Positions 1 to 9,623 are shown, counted from the first letter of the stretch. The stretch is DNA of 53,272 bases from Halobacteriovorax sp. (GCA_002716825.1 PBCC01000043.1:1-53272), one strand, 5' to 3'. Numbers and translations: made by a program. The notes: generated by a model from the sequence alone, not told the origin.

Positions 1-663
1 CGCACTGTGAAAACTGGGGTTTAAATATCCTTCCTCTTTCTTAATGGTTGGGGCAAATGTTATCTGGGCGCTATCTTGCTTGGTAAAAGTGAGCGTGTTG
101 CCAAGGATATCGCTTATCAGCTGCTCAGTGCAATCAGGGGCGAGTATCTTGAGTCGCTCGTAAAGACTCGGCGTCGTTTCATCGACGTGAATGTCTAGGC
201 TTGAAGCCACACATATATCACCCGCATCCATCTCTTTAACCATTCTCTGAATTGAGACACCGCCAATCTTATCTCCACACCAAATTCCGTAATGAATCGG
301 TGCCGCACCTCTGTGACGCGGAAGCAGGCTGGTATGAATATTAAAGCAGCCAAGCTTTGGGAGAGACAGAACGCGTTTACCCAGAAACTGAGCAAAAGCA
401 AAAACAATAAAAATGTCAGGCTTTAGTGCCTCGAGGGAAGTGAGAAAGTCGGCTTCTTTGTTGAGATTGGTGCATTGAAAAAAAGGCAATTCCAATTTTT
501 TTGCACACTCTATAACTTCTGGAGATTTAAGTTTATTGCCACGGCCGCTGGGGCGATCGGGTTGTGAGACTACCTGTACGATTTCTACGTTTGGATTCGC
601 ATTAAGGGTCATCAGAGTGGGCACAGCGATATCGGGAGTGCCGCAAAAAACCACCTTAAGCAC
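1..663 (-). CDS. fmt: methionyl-tRNA formyltransferase, 3' part cut by window edge
   Basis: Formylates the methionine on initiator tRNA in the cytoplasm using 10-formyltetrahydrofolate. The 221 visible codons begin MLKVVFCGTPDIAVPTL, the Rossmann-like N-terminus of the family. They carry the formyltransferase signature NIHTSLLPRHRGAAPI, with the conserved Asn-His pair, and a following MDAGD with the conserved Asp. The start is the GTG at 661-663, three bases after the def stop and preceded by an AAAGGA ribosome site inside the end of def. The def-fmt pairing is the usual one: formylation and deformylation genes translated together. The C-terminal domain lies outside the window, so completeness cannot be judged. 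Confidence 0.96.
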   Translation of the reverse strand, partial: MLKVVFCGTPDIAVPTLMTLNANPNVEIVQVVSQPDRPSGRGNKLKSPEVIECAKKLELPFFQCTNLNKEADFLTSLEALKPDIFIVFAFAQFLGKRVLSLPKLGCFNIHTSLLPRHRGAAPIHYGIWCGDKIGGVSIQRMVKEMDAGDICVASSLDIHVDETTPSLYERLKILAPDCTEQLISDILGNTLTFTKQDSAQITFAPTIKKEEGYLNPSFHSA

Positions 664-666
664 GGC

Positions 667-1254
667 CTATCCTTTCTTTGCTTTTAAAAACTTTTTGGTA
701 AGAAACTGACGCTTCAAAGGAGAGAGGCGTTCAAGAAAAACGATACCATCAAGATGGTCGTTCTCGTGTTGCAGGCAGACGGCCAATGTGCCCTCGGCCT
801 CGATCGTGTGCTTGGCACCGTGAACGTCTTGATATTCAACAATCACATGCTCGGCGCGCTTAACGTTCTCATAAATGCCAGGAACAGATAGACAGCCTTC
901 TTCATAAACGAGTTCGCCATCTTTTTGTTTAAACACAGGATTGATGAATACTCGTGGATTGAAATTAGTGTACTTCCACTCAGTATTGCCTTCAGCATTA
1001 AGTGTCTTTTCGCGATCAAAGTCCACGTCCATGACAAATAAACGAAGAGAGCTACCAACTTGTGGTGCGGCCAAGCCAATACCGGGCGCATGGTACATTG
1101 TGAAAAGCATATCTTTGACCAGTTGTTGTAAGTTTTGATCAAACGTAGTCACAGGCTTCGCAATCTGTTTAAGGATGGGAGCGGGAAAGGTGAATACCTT
1201 AAGGTTTTCACCTTCTAGGCGATATGAATTTTGATTTTGTGCTATCTCAGACAT
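667..1254 (-). CDS. def: peptide deformylase
   Basis: Removes the N-formyl group from new proteins in the cytoplasm. All three metal-site motifs are present in the 195 residues: GIGLAAPQVG (motif 1), EEGCLSVPG (motif 2, metal-binding Cys) and QHENDHLDG (motif 3, HExxH with two metal His). The protein is slightly longer than the usual 165-180 residues because of about 15 extra N-terminal residues before FPAPILKQIAKPV. It sits 37 bases after the broken glycosyltransferase and 3 bases before fmt, so def-fmt is probably co-transcribed. The function call is secure. Confidence 0.97.
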   Translation of the reverse strand: MSEIAQNQNSYRLEGENLKVFTFPAPILKQIAKPVTTFDQNLQQLVKDMLFTMYHAPGIGLAAPQVGSSLRLFVMDVDFDREKTLNAEGNTEWKYTNFNPRVFINPVFKQKDGELVYEEGCLSVPGIYENVKRAEHVIVEYQDVHGAKHTIEAEGTLAVCLQHENDHLDGIVFLERLSPLKRQFLTKKFLKAKKG

Positions 1255-1291
1255 AGCTTTTCATAGCATGAGTGCGCTGCGTAAGTCCAGC

Positions 1292-2926
1292 TTAGGGTTT
1301 TATCCGAACGAGTAAGAAAGTCTCCTGTAACTCACTTAAACTACTGGCATTAATTGCGCTTAAGACATGCTTTAGACGTCGACTTTTTTGCCATACACGC
1401 CATCTCTCAATGATCTCAACTTTTGAGCGAAGCTCAAACTGATCGACAACCCGCTCTGGAATGAAAAGTAAGCCTGTAAGTGAATGAATACGCTCGGCAA
1501 TCTCATGGGCACCAACGATTTGTATGTCGGTGCGCTCGAGTGCTTCAGCAATAAAATAGGGCTTTCTGTAGACCACAGACAGAGGTTGCTCGCCGATATG
1601 TCTCACAACTCGATCGGGTACGGTAGGAAGAATAAAAAGCGGTGTAACAAAAGACCAGAGAAAGCCAAAGCAAAGCAGTGAGGATAATGCACGAGTTTTA
1701 AGCGACAACACTTTGGTAAAAGAAATGAAGGCAAAAATAGCAAGTGCGATTGCCACGGTCATAATTGAAATATGACTTAACGATTCAAATAAAGAAGGAA
1801 AGGCAAACGTTAAAAAGAGAACAGGTAGTAAAAGAAAGAAGAGGCCGGCACTGAATAAGTGTGAACTTTTAGCCTGCCAGCCACTTATTGGTCGATGATG
1901 ACACTTCATGGTGTCCAGAAGAAGTGTTAGAAAAAAGAATATACTTGGCATGGCATAGTGATGTGATCGCTGATTGGGTATGAGCCACAGCCCAAAGAAA
2001 ACAACAAAGCAAATGAGTGTGAAAACGCGTGCCCAGTACTTAGACTCGCGCTTATTAAATCTTGAAAGCCAACTTTGCTTGCTCATAAGGAGAGGCAAAA
2101 AAAGTGACCACGGTAGTGAGAAGATTAAGAGTCCTTGAAAGACAACGCGAAGTGGGTAGGAGCGAGAAGTAAACTTGCCCAGGTTTTCACGCAAGAAAAA
2201 ATAATCGATAAATTCCTGACCGTACTTCATATAGCAAGCTACAAACCATAGACTTCCTAAAATAAAAGTTGAGAGTGAGAAGACTGTGAGTTGCTTAAAA
2301 GGTATGCGAAATCCACTTCGATAGCGAAGCAGTAAAAAGAGTGAGCCAGAGGCGCCTATCATAACCCAGGCGACAGGGCCTTTAACTAAAACGGCTAGAG
2401 AACAAAAAAGAGTCGCCAAGATCCAGTCGCTTCGCCTTGATTCATAAATAGCCGCGAAAAAATACATCGCACCAAGGGTGGAAAGAAGCGAAAGAGGCAT
2501 CTCCATCATGTAGATGCGCGAGTACTTGGCAAATCCAATTGTTGAAAAGAAAAAGAGTGCGCTTGTAAGCTTCGAGATAGAAAAAAATCTCTAAACCCAA
2601 GAGGCACATAACATAATTGAAAAGATAGACAGGAATAAAATCGAAAGCCGTGCTGCAGTAGTTAGATCAAAAGCTCCCGTTGCATAAAGTGGAAATGGCA
2701 ACCAAAAATGAAGCGGCGGCTTTGACCAGTGGGGTTCTCCGCGAAAAAGAGGAGTTAAAAAAGAGCCAGTGGCATTCATCTCTTTAGAGATTTGAAGATA
2801 AAAACCCTCTGTTCCCTGTCTGATAGCATCTAGGTTGCCAATATCCCAGGCCATAAGGAGAAAGGTTAAGCTAATGACGGCCAGGTAGCCGTGCTGCTGA
2901 GTGAAGCGAAGAATCCACTTGATCAT
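1292..2926 (-). pseudogene. GT39/ArnT-like membrane glycosyltransferase interrupted by an in-frame TAG
   Basis: A polytopic glycosyltransferase of the ArnT/PMT (GT-C fold) type, expected to move a sugar from a polyprenyl-phosphate donor to a lipid or envelope acceptor. The first 111 codons (2926 down to 2591) hold the first membrane helix and the periplasmic loop with TEGFYLQISKEM and HWSKPPLHFW. This part ends at TAG (2591-2593). The same frame then stays open through 27 further codons and the next 405 residues (to 1292), which carry many membrane helices and a basic tail. Without the TAG it would be one 544-residue protein, the normal family length. The ATG at 2509 is in mid-domain and has no plausible role as a separate start. 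Its start overlaps the permease stop by ATGA. Calls: recent nonsense mutation, sequence error, or low-level readthrough. Confidence 0.8.
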
Positions 2927-4029
2927 GTTTTAAGTTTCCGATTGGAATAAAATGTGTGTGCTATAAATATACAAAATAATAAGGGTACACCGAAAGAGGC
3001 AATGAGTGGCGAGATCTTGGAGCTTTTGCCAAGTTCAGTAGCATAAGATGTCGTGAGCCAATAAATAACAGTAAAGGTAAAAACAAAAGCAATATTTTTG
3101 CCCATATTGCTGGAGCGACGACCGGGGTTGTAGGCGGCTACGCTTGCAAGAAGTCCAAAGACGACACACACAAAAGCTGCGGCAAACTTATCGTAAAGCA
3201 GAACTGAGTATTCATCGGTATTGATGCCAGAGCGTCTAAGCCTTGAGACGTAGTCTACGAGTCCATTGAGTGGCAGAGTTGTTATATCGCTTTCAATTTT
3301 CTTAAAATCCTCAACGCCTTCATCAAGGCTAATTTCTACATCACTCTCGATACGCTTTTCAGGAAAAATTTGATTGTCTAGGTTGTTGTGAATAATGGCC
3401 GTGGGGAAAAGCCACTTTCCATCTTCGAGATTTCTAAGGCGTTGTCCCTTGATACGTCTCGAGATCTTGTAGTCGCTACCAAAATAATAAAGAGTAACAT
3501 CAAGGAGTTCGCTCTTATCTTTATTAAATGATGAAAAGGAAAAAAAGTAATTACCACTTTTATACCAAATACGACCACTGCCAATGGTGCTGGCACGTAG
3601 GCCCTGGCCCTCGAGGTTTCTAAACTTACTGTCGGACTCTGGAATGAGAACATGGCGCTTGGACCTTGCCCAAGGGTCAATAAAGCCTGTCAGTAGAAGT
3701 TGCATCAGGCAGACAAAAAAAGAAGCAAGCGCAATCGTTGAAAAAAACTGTTTGCGCGTGAATCCTGAAGCAAAAATTGCGGTAAGTTCGTTACGATTTT
3801 TTAACTTATTGATGCTGAACAAAGAAGCGGTCAGGCAGGAGATGGGTAAAACCCTGGCCAAAAAGCTAGGGGCTTCAATAATAAAATTGAAAAAGACTTC
3901 GGCCGCGGTGACATTATCGCGTAGAAAACCAGAAACCAGATTTGAGACGGTAATTAAAAGCATTAAGGCAAAAACGGAGGCGATAAAAGCCTTAAACCAT
4001 TCAATTAAAATTAAGTTCTTTAAAATCAT
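2923..4029 (-). CDS. LptF/LptG-family permease of the LPS export complex
   Basis: Predicted inner-membrane subunit of the LPS transporter (YjgP/YjgQ family), which with LptB extracts LPS and passes it to the periplasmic bridge. The 368 residues show the family layout: a membrane segment near the N-terminus, more up to about residue 125, a periplasmic jellyroll-like domain of about 150 residues, then three membrane helices at the C-terminus ending in a basic NRKLKT tail. The ELTAIFASGFTRKQFF segment matches the coupling-helix region of these permeases. Length agrees with LptG/LptF (about 360). It overlaps both neighbours by 4 bases, so translation is coupled. LptF versus LptG cannot be decided by eye, and no second copy is in this window. 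Confidence 0.88.
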   Translation of the reverse strand: MILKNLILIEWFKAFIASVFALMLLITVSNLVSGFLRDNVTAAEVFFNFIIEAPSFLARVLPISCLTASLFSINKLKNRNELTAIFASGFTRKQFFSTIALASFFVCLMQLLLTGFIDPWARSKRHVLIPESDSKFRNLEGQGLRASTIGSGRIWYKSGNYFFSFSSFNKDKSELLDVTLYYFGSDYKISRRIKGQRLRNLEDGKWLFPTAIIHNNLDNQIFPEKRIESDVEISLDEGVEDFKKIESDITTLPLNGLVDYVSRLRRSGINTDEYSVLLYDKFAAAFVCVVFGLLASVAAYNPGRRSSNMGKNIAFVFTFTVIYWLTTSYATELGKSSKISPLIASFGVPLLFCIFIAHTFYSNRKLKT

Positions 4030-4739
4030 CTTTGGGCTTTAATTTTTGTAAGCTTAAGAAAAAGTCTAATGAGGAGATGAAAAATAGGGTCAAAAAACTT
4101 AGTGAGTGGTGGGTAACGATAGCAAGCTTTAACCAGGTAGGGAGAAATACATTCGTAGGTTGAAATAAAGAAACGGCCAAAAATATTCGATTGAAGAGAA
4201 ACATCTCGGTAGTTTCTAAGTGAGGCAGTAATAGGGTGAGCGCTACCGTAGCAGTGTGTGGCTATATAACAGCCTTTTGCTTCAATTCGAATCTTCTCGA
4301 ATGCGTCTTTAAAGGGCTTGGGATTATGAGCAAGACCCTTTCGAATATATTTCTTTACCATCTGTGAGTTGGCGTACTGATACTTAAAGCCAAGAGTAAA
4401 CTTAACAAACTGGGCAAGGCAGCGGATAGATTCCATCGTAAGGGATGGACTTCGATCATAGGCCTTGGCCAGGTCCCAGTATGTATGCGAGATAAGTAGC
4501 ATCTCGGCTAAGTCTTGTTCTTTAGAAAAGCATGCTGGAGATAGTGATGACTCGGGCACATCAAAGTACTGCGCCAAGGTATTAAGATAGAGCGAGTAGT
4601 GTTGAACTGCCTTTGGAATTTCGTCCATAGCAGATAACTCTTGCGCTTTCTTTAAAACTTTAAGGCGGTCGCGATAGGCCTTAAGAACTGGTTCAGGCCT
4701 GGTTACATTGTAGCTCTTTTCTGTTGTTCCCTTAACCAT
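4026..4739 (-). CDS. CFI-box domain protein
   Basis: A 237-residue protein of unknown function. The last third carries a clear CFI-box: CYIATHCYGSAHPITASLRN, followed by YRD, an FGRFFISTYE stretch and SPYLV. This Cys-containing, weakly hydrophobic module is found at the C-terminus of many unrelated bacterial proteins. The N-terminal two thirds are helical, with KAYRDRLKVLKKAQEL and an acidic or aromatic middle, and match no family I recognise. There is no signal peptide. It overlaps the LptF/G-like gene by ATGA and abuts the upstream barrel gene, so it is part of an envelope operon. A role in surface or LPS biogenesis is only an inference from context. Confidence 0.7.
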   Translation of the reverse strand: MVKGTTEKSYNVTRPEPVLKAYRDRLKVLKKAQELSAMDEIPKAVQHYSLYLNTLAQYFDVPESSLSPACFSKEQDLAEMLLISHTYWDLAKAYDRSPSLTMESIRCLAQFVKFTLGFKYQYANSQMVKKYIRKGLAHNPKPFKDAFEKIRIEAKGCYIATHCYGSAHPITASLRNYRDVSLQSNIFGRFFISTYECISPYLVKACYRYPPLTKFFDPIFHLLIRLFLKLTKIKAQR

Positions 4740-5627
4740 TTAGAACCTGTAAGAAAGAGAAAATGATGTTTCTTTGGCCTTCTCATCATTTTGGTTAAGC
4801 TCGCTGTCGGCCTTGTACTCTGTGCTGGACATGGCGACATCAATTACAAGTCTTGGTTGCACCCAACCAATACCGGCGCCAGTTCCCTTAAGCTTTAAGC
4901 CTCTGTCTTCTTGGGCGCCAAAACGCATATAAAAATCTTCGAAAACTTTAAGCTGAATGGCGGCGCGAACGAGAGAGCTATCTTTAGCATCTCGCTCCCA
5001 GTCACTGCCCGCATCGAGCATCAAAGAGACAAAGTCTTTGTATACGTATTGAGCACCAATAATTGCTCGGCGAGCAAAAGGATCAGCCGCCAGGATGTCG
5101 GGGATGACTAGACCAAGAGTAAACTCCGGGGAAAGGAGATGGTTAACTCCAGCAGTAACTTGTTTGAGTTTGCCTTTGAGGGGTCCGTCTTTTCTACTTG
5201 TTGTAGCGTAGCTAAAGCCAAGAGTTGATTTTTTGCCAACCGGGGCCGACATTGAAGCGGCCAAACGCGATAGCTTGCCGAAGCGATCCTCTTCTTTGGC
5301 ATAACTTATTGATCCATCCACATCGCCTTTTGCGTCTGAGGCAACAAATAATAGCTGTTCCTCACTGGTTGGCGCTAGCGGTGAATCGTTGGAGGGGGAG
5401 ATATCTGTTCCCGATTTTTGCAAGTAGATAGATGAAACTTGGAAAAATGAAATAGAGGCTGGGTTGAGGAATGTCGCCTCATCCATGAGTAGACTGGCGA
5501 CGCCTGTTCCAGCGGTTGATTTTAAGCGAGTGGTACTCATCTCGCTTGCCTGCGATGTAATGTTGCAACACAGCCCGAGTAAAAAGATCGGGAACGTGCG
5601 CGATAACGTGGCGATGGTAGATTTCAT
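4740..5627 (-). CDS. exported outer-membrane beta-barrel protein (PorV/FadL-like)
   Basis: A predicted outer-membrane protein of 295 residues. It starts MKSTIATLSRTFPIFLLGLC and has a signal peptide ending near SQAS. The mature protein opens with TAGTGVASLLMDEATFLNP, a pattern common in PorV/UPF0164-like barrels, and is followed by alternating beta-strand sequence ending in SFSLSYRF. The terminal Phe is the usual BAM recognition residue. I chose the ATG at 5627 because the longer frame (from 5693) would put 22 non-signal residues in front and overlap galU. A GAGG lies 11 bases upstream. It is the first gene of the minus-strand run and is divergent from galU. Substrate unknown. Confidence 0.75.
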   Translation of the reverse strand: MKSTIATLSRTFPIFLLGLCCNITSQASEMSTTRLKSTAGTGVASLLMDEATFLNPASISFFQVSSIYLQKSGTDISPSNDSPLAPTSEEQLLFVASDAKGDVDGSISYAKEEDRFGKLSRLAASMSAPVGKKSTLGFSYATTSRKDGPLKGKLKQVTAGVNHLLSPEFTLGLVIPDILAADPFARRAIIGAQYVYKDFVSLMLDAGSDWERDAKDSSLVRAAIQLKVFEDFYMRFGAQEDRGLKLKGTGAGIGWVQPRLVIDVAMSSTEYKADSELNQNDEKAKETSFSLSYRF

Positions 5628-5670
5628 AGGGTAAGATGCCTCGTTAAAAGATAAAGGTGGTTTAATTGTA

Positions 5671-6540
5671 ATGAAGATAAAAAAGGCTGTCATCCCCGTC
5701 GCCGGGAAAGGGACAAGATTCTTACCTGCTACTAAGCAAATCCCTAAAGAAATGATTCCGATTTTGGATCGTCCAATGATTCATTATTGCGTAGAAGAGG
5801 CCGTACTATCAGGTATAGACGAGATTGTGTTTGTTACCTCGACAGGAAAAGAGGCCATCGAAAACTATTTTGATCGCAATATAGAGCTAGAAAATTTCTT
5901 AGAGAAAAATGGAAAAATAGAGCTTTTAGATAAAATTAGCAAAATCGGCCAAATGATTGAGGTTGTTACTGTTAGACAAAAGGAACAACTCGGCCTTGGT
6001 CATGCAGTCCTTTGTGCCAAGTCTGTAGTTGGTCAGGATGATTTTGCTGTTATTCTAGGTGACGATATCGTTATTAATGACATTCCCGTAACCAAACAAC
6101 TTGTTGATTGTCATGAAAAGCACGGCGGCTCTGTCATTGGAGTCATGCAGGTGCCAAAAAATGAAACTTATCGCTATGGGATCGTAAAGGGAACGACGGT
6201 TTCGGATCGCACGTTAAAAATGGATGGGATGGTAGAAAAACCTAAGCCAGAAAATGCCCCAACAAACTTAGCGACACCTGGGCGCTACATTCTTAAAAAT
6301 GAAATTTTTAGCGCACTAGAGCGAATTGAGCGCGGAGCTGGCGGTGAGTATCAGCTCACCGATGCCATTAATATGCTTTGTTCAGAATCACAGGTTTTTG
6401 CTCATGAGTTTCATGGCAAGAGATATGATACTGGTAGCCTCGAAGGATATCTTAGGGCCACTGTCGATTTTGCTCTAGCGAGAGATGACCTTAGGGCGAC
6501 CATGCAAGAAATTCTAAAAAATGGAAAGGGTCATCAATGA
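5671..6540 (+). CDS. galU: UTP-glucose-1-phosphate uridylyltransferase
   Basis: Makes UDP-glucose from UTP and glucose-1-phosphate in the cytoplasm, feeding surface polysaccharide and sugar-nucleotide synthesis. The N-terminus IKKAVIPVAGKGTRFLPATK contains the nucleotidyltransferase G-x-G-T-R loop, followed by the P-KEM region (IPKEMIPILDRP). Other landmarks are VRQKEQLGLGHAV, ILGDD, GIVKG, VEKPKPENAP and the GGEYQLTDAI segment before the C-terminus. The length of 289 is typical. AAAGGTGG precedes the ATG. Its last four bases overlap the start of the next gene (ATGA). Confidence 0.96.
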   Translation: MKIKKAVIPVAGKGTRFLPATKQIPKEMIPILDRPMIHYCVEEAVLSGIDEIVFVTSTGKEAIENYFDRNIELENFLEKNGKIELLDKISKIGQMIEVVTVRQKEQLGLGHAVLCAKSVVGQDDFAVILGDDIVINDIPVTKQLVDCHEKHGGSVIGVMQVPKNETYRYGIVKGTTVSDRTLKMDGMVEKPKPENAPTNLATPGRYILKNEIFSALERIERGAGGEYQLTDAINMLCSESQVFAHEFHGKRYDTGSLEGYLRATVDFALARDDLRATMQEILKNGKGHQ

Positions 6541-7565
6541 AAACTCTTACAGTATTTTTTACCTTTCTCCTGTGCGCACAGACCATGGCGACACCGACTG
6601 CTGAGGGCCTATTTCGTAACGTGAGCAATAAGGAACCAACCGGTAACTTAATTGTTGTTACGGCGATGGTTGAAGAAATGGAAGAGTCTGCTCCGGCAGC
6701 AGAGTCAACGCCGAATACAGCTTCTTTAAATGAAGCTCTCATGCCGCCGACAAAGAAAAAACCAATCTATTACAAATGGCTGCTTTCTCTAGAGCGAGAG
6801 GGCAGCGTTGACATGATTCAAGTTAGCTATAGAAATTCTCAGCTCAAAGAAGAACAAATAGTACAAACCAAATATTTTCCAGATATTGCAAAAGTCGTCT
6901 CAAACGATAATTCGCTTGAGCGCAGTATGTATTACTCGCTTATGAATATGTTGGTCGTTAATGAGTCGAAAATGTTTAAGGCATTGCTGGTAAAATATGC
7001 TCAGGGCTTTCAGTCTAATAAAGAGCTAATGACAAAAGAAAAAGTAGCGCTTTATCGTAAGTATAAAGAATATTTGGAAAAAAGGCAGGAAGACGAGACT
7101 CTTATTTCCCCACTAGAGCCAACTGATCCGGATCAGTTAAGTGCGGTAAAAGAAATAATGGCCGCACCTATGTATAAAGATGCGGGTAATGTTGAGTTGG
7201 TTAGAATTGATAATGAATTAGCGTGGAAAGTCGACTTGAAAAGTCTAAATGCTATCTTCTCCAATGAAGACCATAGGCTAAGAAAAATAGAATACCAATC
7301 ACCATTAGGGGATCTTCGCGTAATTACTGATGAGTACGTACTCTTTAATGGGGCCCATGAACTACCAAAAACCATGATTTTTAAAGATATGAGCAATAAA
7401 AGCTGGCGTGTACGCTTTCTTGGACTCAGTCATCTTAATACACACTCAACACCTTTTACTAAGCGTGCCCAGGATTATACTGACGCAGCTAAAAAAGCTA
7501 GAGAAATGCGAAAAAGCTCTGCTCAAGGGCAAGAAGATTATCTCAATCCACCGTTTATCTTTTAG
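6537..7565 (+). CDS. exported protein of unknown function
   Basis: A 342-residue protein I do not recognise. It has a clear cleavable signal peptide (MKTLTVFFTFLLCAQTMATP). An acidic, Ala/Thr-rich linker to about residue 65 is followed by a mixed alpha/beta domain with KWLLSLEREG, a long basic helix around LYRKYKEYLEKRQ, and a C-terminal segment rich in beta strands. No lipobox or further membrane helix is seen. It is probably periplasmic. Its start overlaps galU by four bases and priA begins five bases after its stop, so it is translated with housekeeping genes that have no obvious functional link to it. Confidence 0.7.
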   Translation: MKTLTVFFTFLLCAQTMATPTAEGLFRNVSNKEPTGNLIVVTAMVEEMEESAPAAESTPNTASLNEALMPPTKKKPIYYKWLLSLEREGSVDMIQVSYRNSQLKEEQIVQTKYFPDIAKVVSNDNSLERSMYYSLMNMLVVNESKMFKALLVKYAQGFQSNKELMTKEKVALYRKYKEYLEKRQEDETLISPLEPTDPDQLSAVKEIMAAPMYKDAGNVELVRIDNELAWKVDLKSLNAIFSNEDHRLRKIEYQSPLGDLRVITDEYVLFNGAHELPKTMIFKDMSNKSWRVRFLGLSHLNTHSTPFTKRAQDYTDAAKKAREMRKSSAQGQEDYLNPPFIF

Positions 7566-7570
7566 GCCTA

Positions 7571-9553
7571 GTGAAAAATATAATCGTCGCCACCAATACA
7601 CCCTTTAATGGTTCGCTCTTAACTTATAAAGTTGAGGCTGAACCTAAAAAGGGCGTGCATGTTCTCGCCCCACTTGGCAAGCGAGTGGTGAATGGTTGGG
7701 TCGTCGGGCTTGACGAGTCTGAAGTTGATTCTAACAAGTTAAAAGAAGTTGATATAGATGGTGATGCGACTCTAAATATAAATCAACATGAGATGGAATT
7801 GCTGCAATGGATGTCGAGTTATTATCACTATCCTTTAGGTCAACTTATTAATGATATATTACCTAAAAGTATGAAGCGACCAAGAGAAACTGATGTTGAG
7901 GAGTCCACTCCGCGCGAACTCGAAAACCTGACCACACTTCAAGCTGATGTTTATCAAAGTCTTTGTAGAAAATTTGAAAATGGCTTTTCAAGGCAACTCG
8001 TTCACGGCGTGACCGGCAGCGGGAAAACGCATATCTATCTCCATCTAATGAAAGATATGCTTAAAAAGAATAAAAGTATCTTGTTTCTCCTACCTGAGAT
8101 CAATTTAACGCCACAATTTTATAGAAAATTTCAAGAAGTACTCGGTTGCCCGGTCAGGGTTTATAGCAGCGAAACAAGTGCCTCCGATAAATATCTCTTA
8201 AGACAAAACTTAAAACTTCAAAATACAGCTCAAGTTATTTTGGGGGTCAGAAGTAGTGTGTTCTTACCAATAGAAAACTTAGGCTTAATCATTGTGGATG
8301 AAGAACACGACTCTTCATTTAAACAAGATGATCGCTGCACCTATAACGCTCGCGATATTGCGATCAAGCGCGCCTCAATGCTCAATATTCCAGTTGTGCT
8401 TGGCTCTGCAACTCCCTCAATGGAAAGTTACACTGCTGCCAAAAAAAGTAATGACTACCATGCCATAAGAGAGCGCGTTCACGGCTTTAAAATGCCAAAG
8501 ATTGAGATCGTGGATCAAAGAGCGAGTAGTGACGACAAAACTTCAAGCTCAGAGCACTGGCCACTAACAAGGGCAACTATAGAGTCTATTTATCAGGCCA
8601 AACAAAAAGGTGAGCAGGCGCTGGTGTTCATTAATCGTTTGGGATTCTCTAGTTATATCCAGTGCTCTTCATGTGGACATCAGTTTCAATGTCTAAACTG
8701 TTCGACAAATATGCGCTACTTTAAAAGCCGATCAGAACTTGCATGTCAGACATGTGGTAATAAAACGCCAATGCCAAAAATGTGTCCAGAGTGTTCTTGT
8801 CTGACCCTGACACAAAAAGGTTATGGCACCGAAAAGATTGTAGAGGTCTTATCGAAAGTAATTCCAGAATTGGTTGTTGAGCGCTTTGATAGAGACGAGA
8901 TAAAAAATATCGAGCAACTCAAGCAATCGTTAGAGCGCTTTTCCAGGCAAGAGGTCGATGTGCTTGTTGGAACGCAAATGCTGTCAAAAGGACATAATTT
9001 TGAAAAGGTGAATACTGTTATCGTATTGGGTATAGATCAGCAGTTAAACTTTCCAGATTTTCGCGCCATGGAGCGTGCCTGGCAAACCTTGGTTCAGGTA
9101 AGTGGGCGATCAGGCCGTTTTGGCAGCGAAAGCCAAGTTTTGGTACAGACACACTCGCCAGAGCATCCATTGTTTTCCCATGTGGTTAATCATCACTTTG
9201 ATGAGTTTTATCAAGAGGAATTAGACCTAAGGCAGCGAGCGAACTGTCCACCGATCTCAAAGATGGCCGCTATATATATGACTTATAAAGATAAAAATGA
9301 ACTGATCAAGCAGTCCATGCACTTTTCGGACTGGGCGCAGGGATTACAGGAGCATCATTTTAAGAATGTTGATGTGCTAGGTCCAAGACCAGCGCTCATG
9401 GAAAAGAGGGTCAATAAGTTCACTTGGTGCTTAATGCTGAGATCTCATCAAGTGAATGACATGCACAGCTTTATTTCTGCTGCCCAAGTTTATCTCTCTC
9501 GCGTAAAGGGTCTGCACGTAAAAACAGACATCGACCCTCAGGTTATTCTATAA
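7571..9553 (+). CDS. priA: primosomal protein N' (replication restart helicase)
   Basis: A 3'-to-5' DNA helicase that reloads the replisome at collapsed forks. The 660 residues show the PriA order: an N-terminal DNA-binding part (residues 1-100), Walker A GVTGSGKTHIY, the Walker B box DEEHDSSFKQ, motif III LGSATPSMES, the two zinc-binding Cys clusters (CSSCGHQFQCLNC and CQTCGN...CPEC), then GTQMLSKGHNF and the QVSGRSGRFG motif VI. It is somewhat shorter than the E. coli protein (732). Start is GTG at 7571, five bases after the previous stop. All key residues appear intact. Confidence 0.96.
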   Translation: MKNIIVATNTPFNGSLLTYKVEAEPKKGVHVLAPLGKRVVNGWVVGLDESEVDSNKLKEVDIDGDATLNINQHEMELLQWMSSYYHYPLGQLINDILPKSMKRPRETDVEESTPRELENLTTLQADVYQSLCRKFENGFSRQLVHGVTGSGKTHIYLHLMKDMLKKNKSILFLLPEINLTPQFYRKFQEVLGCPVRVYSSETSASDKYLLRQNLKLQNTAQVILGVRSSVFLPIENLGLIIVDEEHDSSFKQDDRCTYNARDIAIKRASMLNIPVVLGSATPSMESYTAAKKSNDYHAIRERVHGFKMPKIEIVDQRASSDDKTSSSEHWPLTRATIESIYQAKQKGEQALVFINRLGFSSYIQCSSCGHQFQCLNCSTNMRYFKSRSELACQTCGNKTPMPKMCPECSCLTLTQKGYGTEKIVEVLSKVIPELVVERFDRDEIKNIEQLKQSLERFSRQEVDVLVGTQMLSKGHNFEKVNTVIVLGIDQQLNFPDFRAMERAWQTLVQVSGRSGRFGSESQVLVQTHSPEHPLFSHVVNHHFDEFYQEELDLRQRANCPPISKMAAIYMTYKDKNELIKQSMHFSDWAQGLQEHHFKNVDVLGPRPALMEKRVNKFTWCLMLRSHQVNDMHSFISAAQVYLSRVKGLHVKTDIDPQVIL

Positions 9554-9623
9554 AAATCATAGACCTAAATACCTGATAAAACAGCCTTTATATTATTCTC
9601 ATCGTCTCCTCACTCAAGTTTGT

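Noticed and set aside
1292-2509. Independent 405-residue protein starting at the ATG at 2509
   Set aside because: It starts in mid-domain without a ribosome site, and the same frame is open back to the TAG, so it is the rest of the interrupted gene.
3584-4042. 152-codon frame antisense to the LptF/G-like gene
   Set aside because: Shadow of a strongly supported gene; no domain, no ribosome site, no conserved motif.
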